Assembly (NCBI GenBank): GCA_905480165.1
Contig: CAJQPH010000148.1
Span: forward strand, 1 to 46,199
From: an uncultured Flavobacteriales bacterium
Lineage (GTDB): Bacteria > Bacteroidota > Bacteroidia > Flavobacteriales_D > Crocinitomicaceae
DNA length: 46,199 bases
Reading direction: 5' to 3'
Positions 43,934-46,199 of this stretch are shown piece after piece. A program made the position numbers and the translations under genes. The notes below the pieces were generated by a model. That model worked only from the letters and a program-made list of their open reading frames with translations, made no database searches and was not told where the DNA came from. Each line of letters starts with the position of its first letter. The stretch's first letter is position 1.

Positions 43934-43941
43934 CAAATTTA
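43934..43941 (-). promoter_or_regulatory. -7 box of the amidase operon
   Basis: CAAATTTA on the plus strand is TAAATTTG on the minus strand, an exact match 5 bases before the ATG at 43928. It also lies inside the leader of lptD, so the two divergent transcripts should overlap by about 12 bases. Confidence 0.5.
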
Positions 43942-43952
43942 GTTCACTCCTA

Positions 43953-46199
43953 TTGAGCAAACTTCATTCCATACTATATTTTATACTCTTTGTTTTGTTA
44001 ATAATACAGAATTCCTTCACGGTTACCTGTCAAGTTGATACTCGGGACACCCTTTATGTAAATGATTCTGACTTTAATGATATCATAAACTATTCGGCAC
44101 GTGATTCAATATACACAGACGTGAAAAACAAGCTGGTCTTCTTGTATGGGGGCGCTGAAGTTAAGATGGGGGATATATTGCTAACTGCTGGTTTTATAGA
44201 AATAGACTTAAATAAGAATGAATTAAGTGCAAAGTTTATCTTGGATTCAATTGGAAACCCTGTTGAATTCCCAGAGTTTAAAGATGGACAACAAGAAATG
44301 GTTTGTCAAGAGATGCGTTATAATCTCAAAACCAAAAAAGGATTTATTCAAGAACTCAACTTAAAAGAGGATGAGTTTTATTTTCAGATGGAAACGGCCA
44401 AAAAACATTCAAATGATGAAATTCATTTATTGAAAGGCAAGCTCACTACCTGTGATCAAAAAGAACCACATTATCATTTTCAGCTATCGAAAGGGGTAAT
44501 TGTTCCTGAGGAGAGGGTAGCTACTGGGCCTATGAATTTATGGATAAATGGAATTCCAACCCCTTTAGGTTTGCCATTTGCATTGATACCAAATCAAAAG
44601 GAACGAACCCATGGTTTACTTTTTCCTGAAATGGTGCCGATATCAGCTTATGGTTTTGGCTTCCAAAATCTTGGCTATTATTTCCCAATCAATGAAAATT
44701 TTCAAACATCTGTTTATGCGAACCTATACAGTAGGGGGAGTTGGGGGATAAGAAATGATTTAGATTATGCAAAAAGGTATGCATACACAGGAAGGTTGTC
44801 GCTTGGGTTTCAGCAATTCCGAACTGGTTTTCCGGAGAATCAAAGTCAAAATAAGGCAACAGTTATTTGGTCTCATAGAAAAGCGCCTAAATCTAACCCG
44901 AGTTGGGCTTTTTCATCAAATGTTAATTTTATTTCCGATAATCAATCTAAAAACAACCTTGACCCCATTAATCCAAGCTATTTTAATAATTCCTTCAACT
45001 CGGATATTAATTTAAATAAGAGCTTTCCAGGAAAACCCATCAATATGGGTATGAAAATTTCATTAAGACAAAATTCTTTAGCGGAGAGTATTTCATTAGT
45101 AAGTCCAATATTGACTGCAAATGTCACACGTGTTTTCCCTTTTAAAAAATTCATAAAGAGGTCAAATAATGAATTTAAAAAGATGATAGAGCGTCTCGGG
45201 TTTTCCTATAATTTTGATGGTCAGAACAGGTCAAATTTTTCGGATTCGTTACTAAGTCAGGGCGATTTTTCGCGTATTTCTGATCAGTTCATGTATGGTA
45301 TGAAACAGTCCATGACCATTCAAACTACCGGAGGATTATTTAACAATATTGTTAAAATAACACCGAGTGCTTTTTATGCAAGTAAATTGAATTTTCAAGA
45401 AATATCTAAGTCTTATAATTCGATTGATAATAACACTCAAATAGACACTCTTAAAAAGGCCTCTTTGTCTCATGAGTTTAATTTAAATGTCAATGCCACA
45501 ACAATGCTTTATTCTTACTTTGACTTTATTGGTAGGAAAAAGGCCAAAATGAGGCATATTATGACTCCAACTATTGGTTATCGTTATGTACCAATACTTA
45601 ATCCATTGATTTCCGTAGATGCTGGAGTAAATCAATCAACGATTACATATTCCAAATTTGAGAGGAGTCTTTATAATGTTTCTAATATTTCAGAGTCCTC
45701 TTTCTTGACCTTTGCAATCAACAATACATTGGAACTCAAATTTAAATCAGATGAGGATACGGTTACTGGTTTTAAAAAGGTCAGGCTTTTAGATCAATTT
45801 TCAATTGTGGGTAATTATAATTTTAAAAAAGACTCAATGAAATTGTCTAATATCAATTTAAATATGAGGGTAAGCCCCAAAGACTATTTAAACTTTGTTG
45901 CTACAGCTTCTTTTAGTCCATACGCCTGGGACAGCCTATCTGGAAAAACTATGGGGAATTATGCCGTTTCTAATGATCAAGGGTTAGGGCGTTTTCTAAA
46001 TGTGAATTTATCAACAACCTTATTGTTGGCTCCAAAAAAATCGAGAGAAAAGATAGAGGAGGAGAAGGCAAAAAGAAACGATGTATGGAATGCAGATTTT
46101 AATTATTTTGCTCTTCATCCAGAGGAGATTGTTTTCTTTGATATTCCTTGGAAGATGAGTATGTCTCACATATACTCTATTCAGGCCAATCAGAATGTT
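43953..46199 (+). CDS. lptD: LPS-assembly protein LptD, Bacteroidota type (3' end outside window)
   Basis: 749 codons are open to the window edge, with no stop in the frame. There is no ATG before the conserved part, so the start is taken as TTG at 43953, giving the signal peptide MSKLHSILYFILFVLLIIQN. The N-terminal periplasmic part has the OstA-like segments SARDSIYTDVKNKLVFLYGG, GDILLTAGFIEIDLNKNELS, DGQQEMVCQEMRYNLKTKKG and LKGKLTTCDQ. The rest is a long series of Tyr/Phe/Asn-rich strands of the outer-membrane barrel (MTPTIGYRYVPILNP, FDIPWKMSMSHIYSI). LptD places LPS in the outer leaflet. Divergent from the amidase operon, the usual order in this phylum. Confidence 0.9.
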   Translation, partial: MSKLHSILYFILFVLLIIQNSFTVTCQVDTRDTLYVNDSDFNDIINYSARDSIYTDVKNKLVFLYGGAEVKMGDILLTAGFIEIDLNKNELSAKFILDSIGNPVEFPEFKDGQQEMVCQEMRYNLKTKKGFIQELNLKEDEFYFQMETAKKHSNDEIHLLKGKLTTCDQKEPHYHFQLSKGVIVPEERVATGPMNLWINGIPTPLGLPFALIPNQKERTHGLLFPEMVPISAYGFGFQNLGYYFPINENFQTSVYANLYSRGSWGIRNDLDYAKRYAYTGRLSLGFQQFRTGFPENQSQNKATVIWSHRKAPKSNPSWAFSSNVNFISDNQSKNNLDPINPSYFNNSFNSDINLNKSFPGKPINMGMKISLRQNSLAESISLVSPILTANVTRVFPFKKFIKRSNNEFKKMIERLGFSYNFDGQNRSNFSDSLLSQGDFSRISDQFMYGMKQSMTIQTTGGLFNNIVKITPSAFYASKLNFQEISKSYNSIDNNTQIDTLKKASLSHEFNLNVNATTMLYSYFDFIGRKKAKMRHIMTPTIGYRYVPILNPLISVDAGVNQSTITYSKFERSLYNVSNISESSFLTFAINNTLELKFKSDEDTVTGFKKVRLLDQFSIVGNYNFKKDSMKLSNINLNMRVSPKDYLNFVATASFSPYAWDSLSGKTMGNYAVSNDQGLGRFLNVNLSTTLLLAPKKSREKIEEEKAKRNDVWNADFNYFALHPEEIVFFDIPWKMSMSHIYSIQANQNV

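Noticed and set aside
44767-45015. 82-aa ORF on the plus strand
   Set aside because: It is a different frame inside lptD, whose own frame is open from 43953 to the window end.

Overview
The window is a piece of a Bacteroidota chromosome, most likely Flavobacteriales (Cryomorphaceae/Crocinitomicaceae-like, probably marine). The clues are type IX secretion sorting domains of type B (gene ending at 2903) and type A (gene ending at 10858), the gliding lipoprotein gene gldH next to a PSP1/RicT gene, and the divergent lptD / amidase-MlaD-FeS block. Further clues are Bacteroidota-specific families (DUF6495, DUF3127, YwqK-type MORN proteins), AT-rich DNA, no Shine-Dalgarno signals, and many copies of the Bacteroidota -7 box TAnnTTTG in front of genes. 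It is ordinary, very compact chromosome. I see no rRNA, tRNA, CRISPR, insertion sequence, prophage or integrase, and no gene-free stretch over 300 bases (the longest is about 170, at 35285-35455).

Layout. 1-2903: 3' part of a giant secreted Ig-like-repeat protein. 2900-4066: TPR membrane protein. 4132-5760: pruA. 5814-7734: tightly overlapped operon of FkbM methyltransferase, sterol-desaturase-like hydroxylase and DUF2141 protein. 7728-8309 (-): coaE, divergent from a SAM methyltransferase plus ZIP transporter pair (8392-9848). 9980-10858: secreted T9SS protein. 10940-12237 (-): flavin reductase-like protein and DUF3127 protein. 12372-14143: MORN protein and fabD. 14140-22146 (-): a 473-aa conserved protein, WYL regulator, paaG/paaH-type beta-oxidation pair, metK, PD40 protein and truA. 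22149-24013 (-): MbnP-like lipoprotein with a MauG/MbnH-like dihaem peroxidase. 24081-27233: addA. 27219-31906 (-): holB (broken by an in-frame stop), ricT, gldH, DUF6495, a lipoprotein and a GATase-like protein. 31974-32636: coiled-coil secreted protein. 32633-35284 (-): outer-membrane protein, radA, rsmI. 35456-38703: deoC, ALDH and a half-length ALDH-like protein. 38700-43928 (-): amidase, MlaD, membrane Fe-S protein, HAD protein, CCG-domain Fe-S protein and a small conserved protein. 43953 to the end: lptD, cut by the window edge.

The most notable points are: (1) holB carries a single TAA exactly at the Leu codon of the conserved LEEP motif; (2) several -7 boxes lie only 4-6 bases before the start codon, implying leaderless mRNAs; (3) an MbnP/MbnH-type pair sits outside any visible methanobactin locus; (4) deoC is coupled to a split ALDH16-like pair; (5) the FkbM-desaturase-DUF2141 operon is uncharacterised; (6) a 473-aa family with a nucleotidyltransferase-like motif abuts a WYL regulator. 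None is clearly a new defence or mobile system. The best candidates for undescribed biology are the small metabolic modules (3)-(6).
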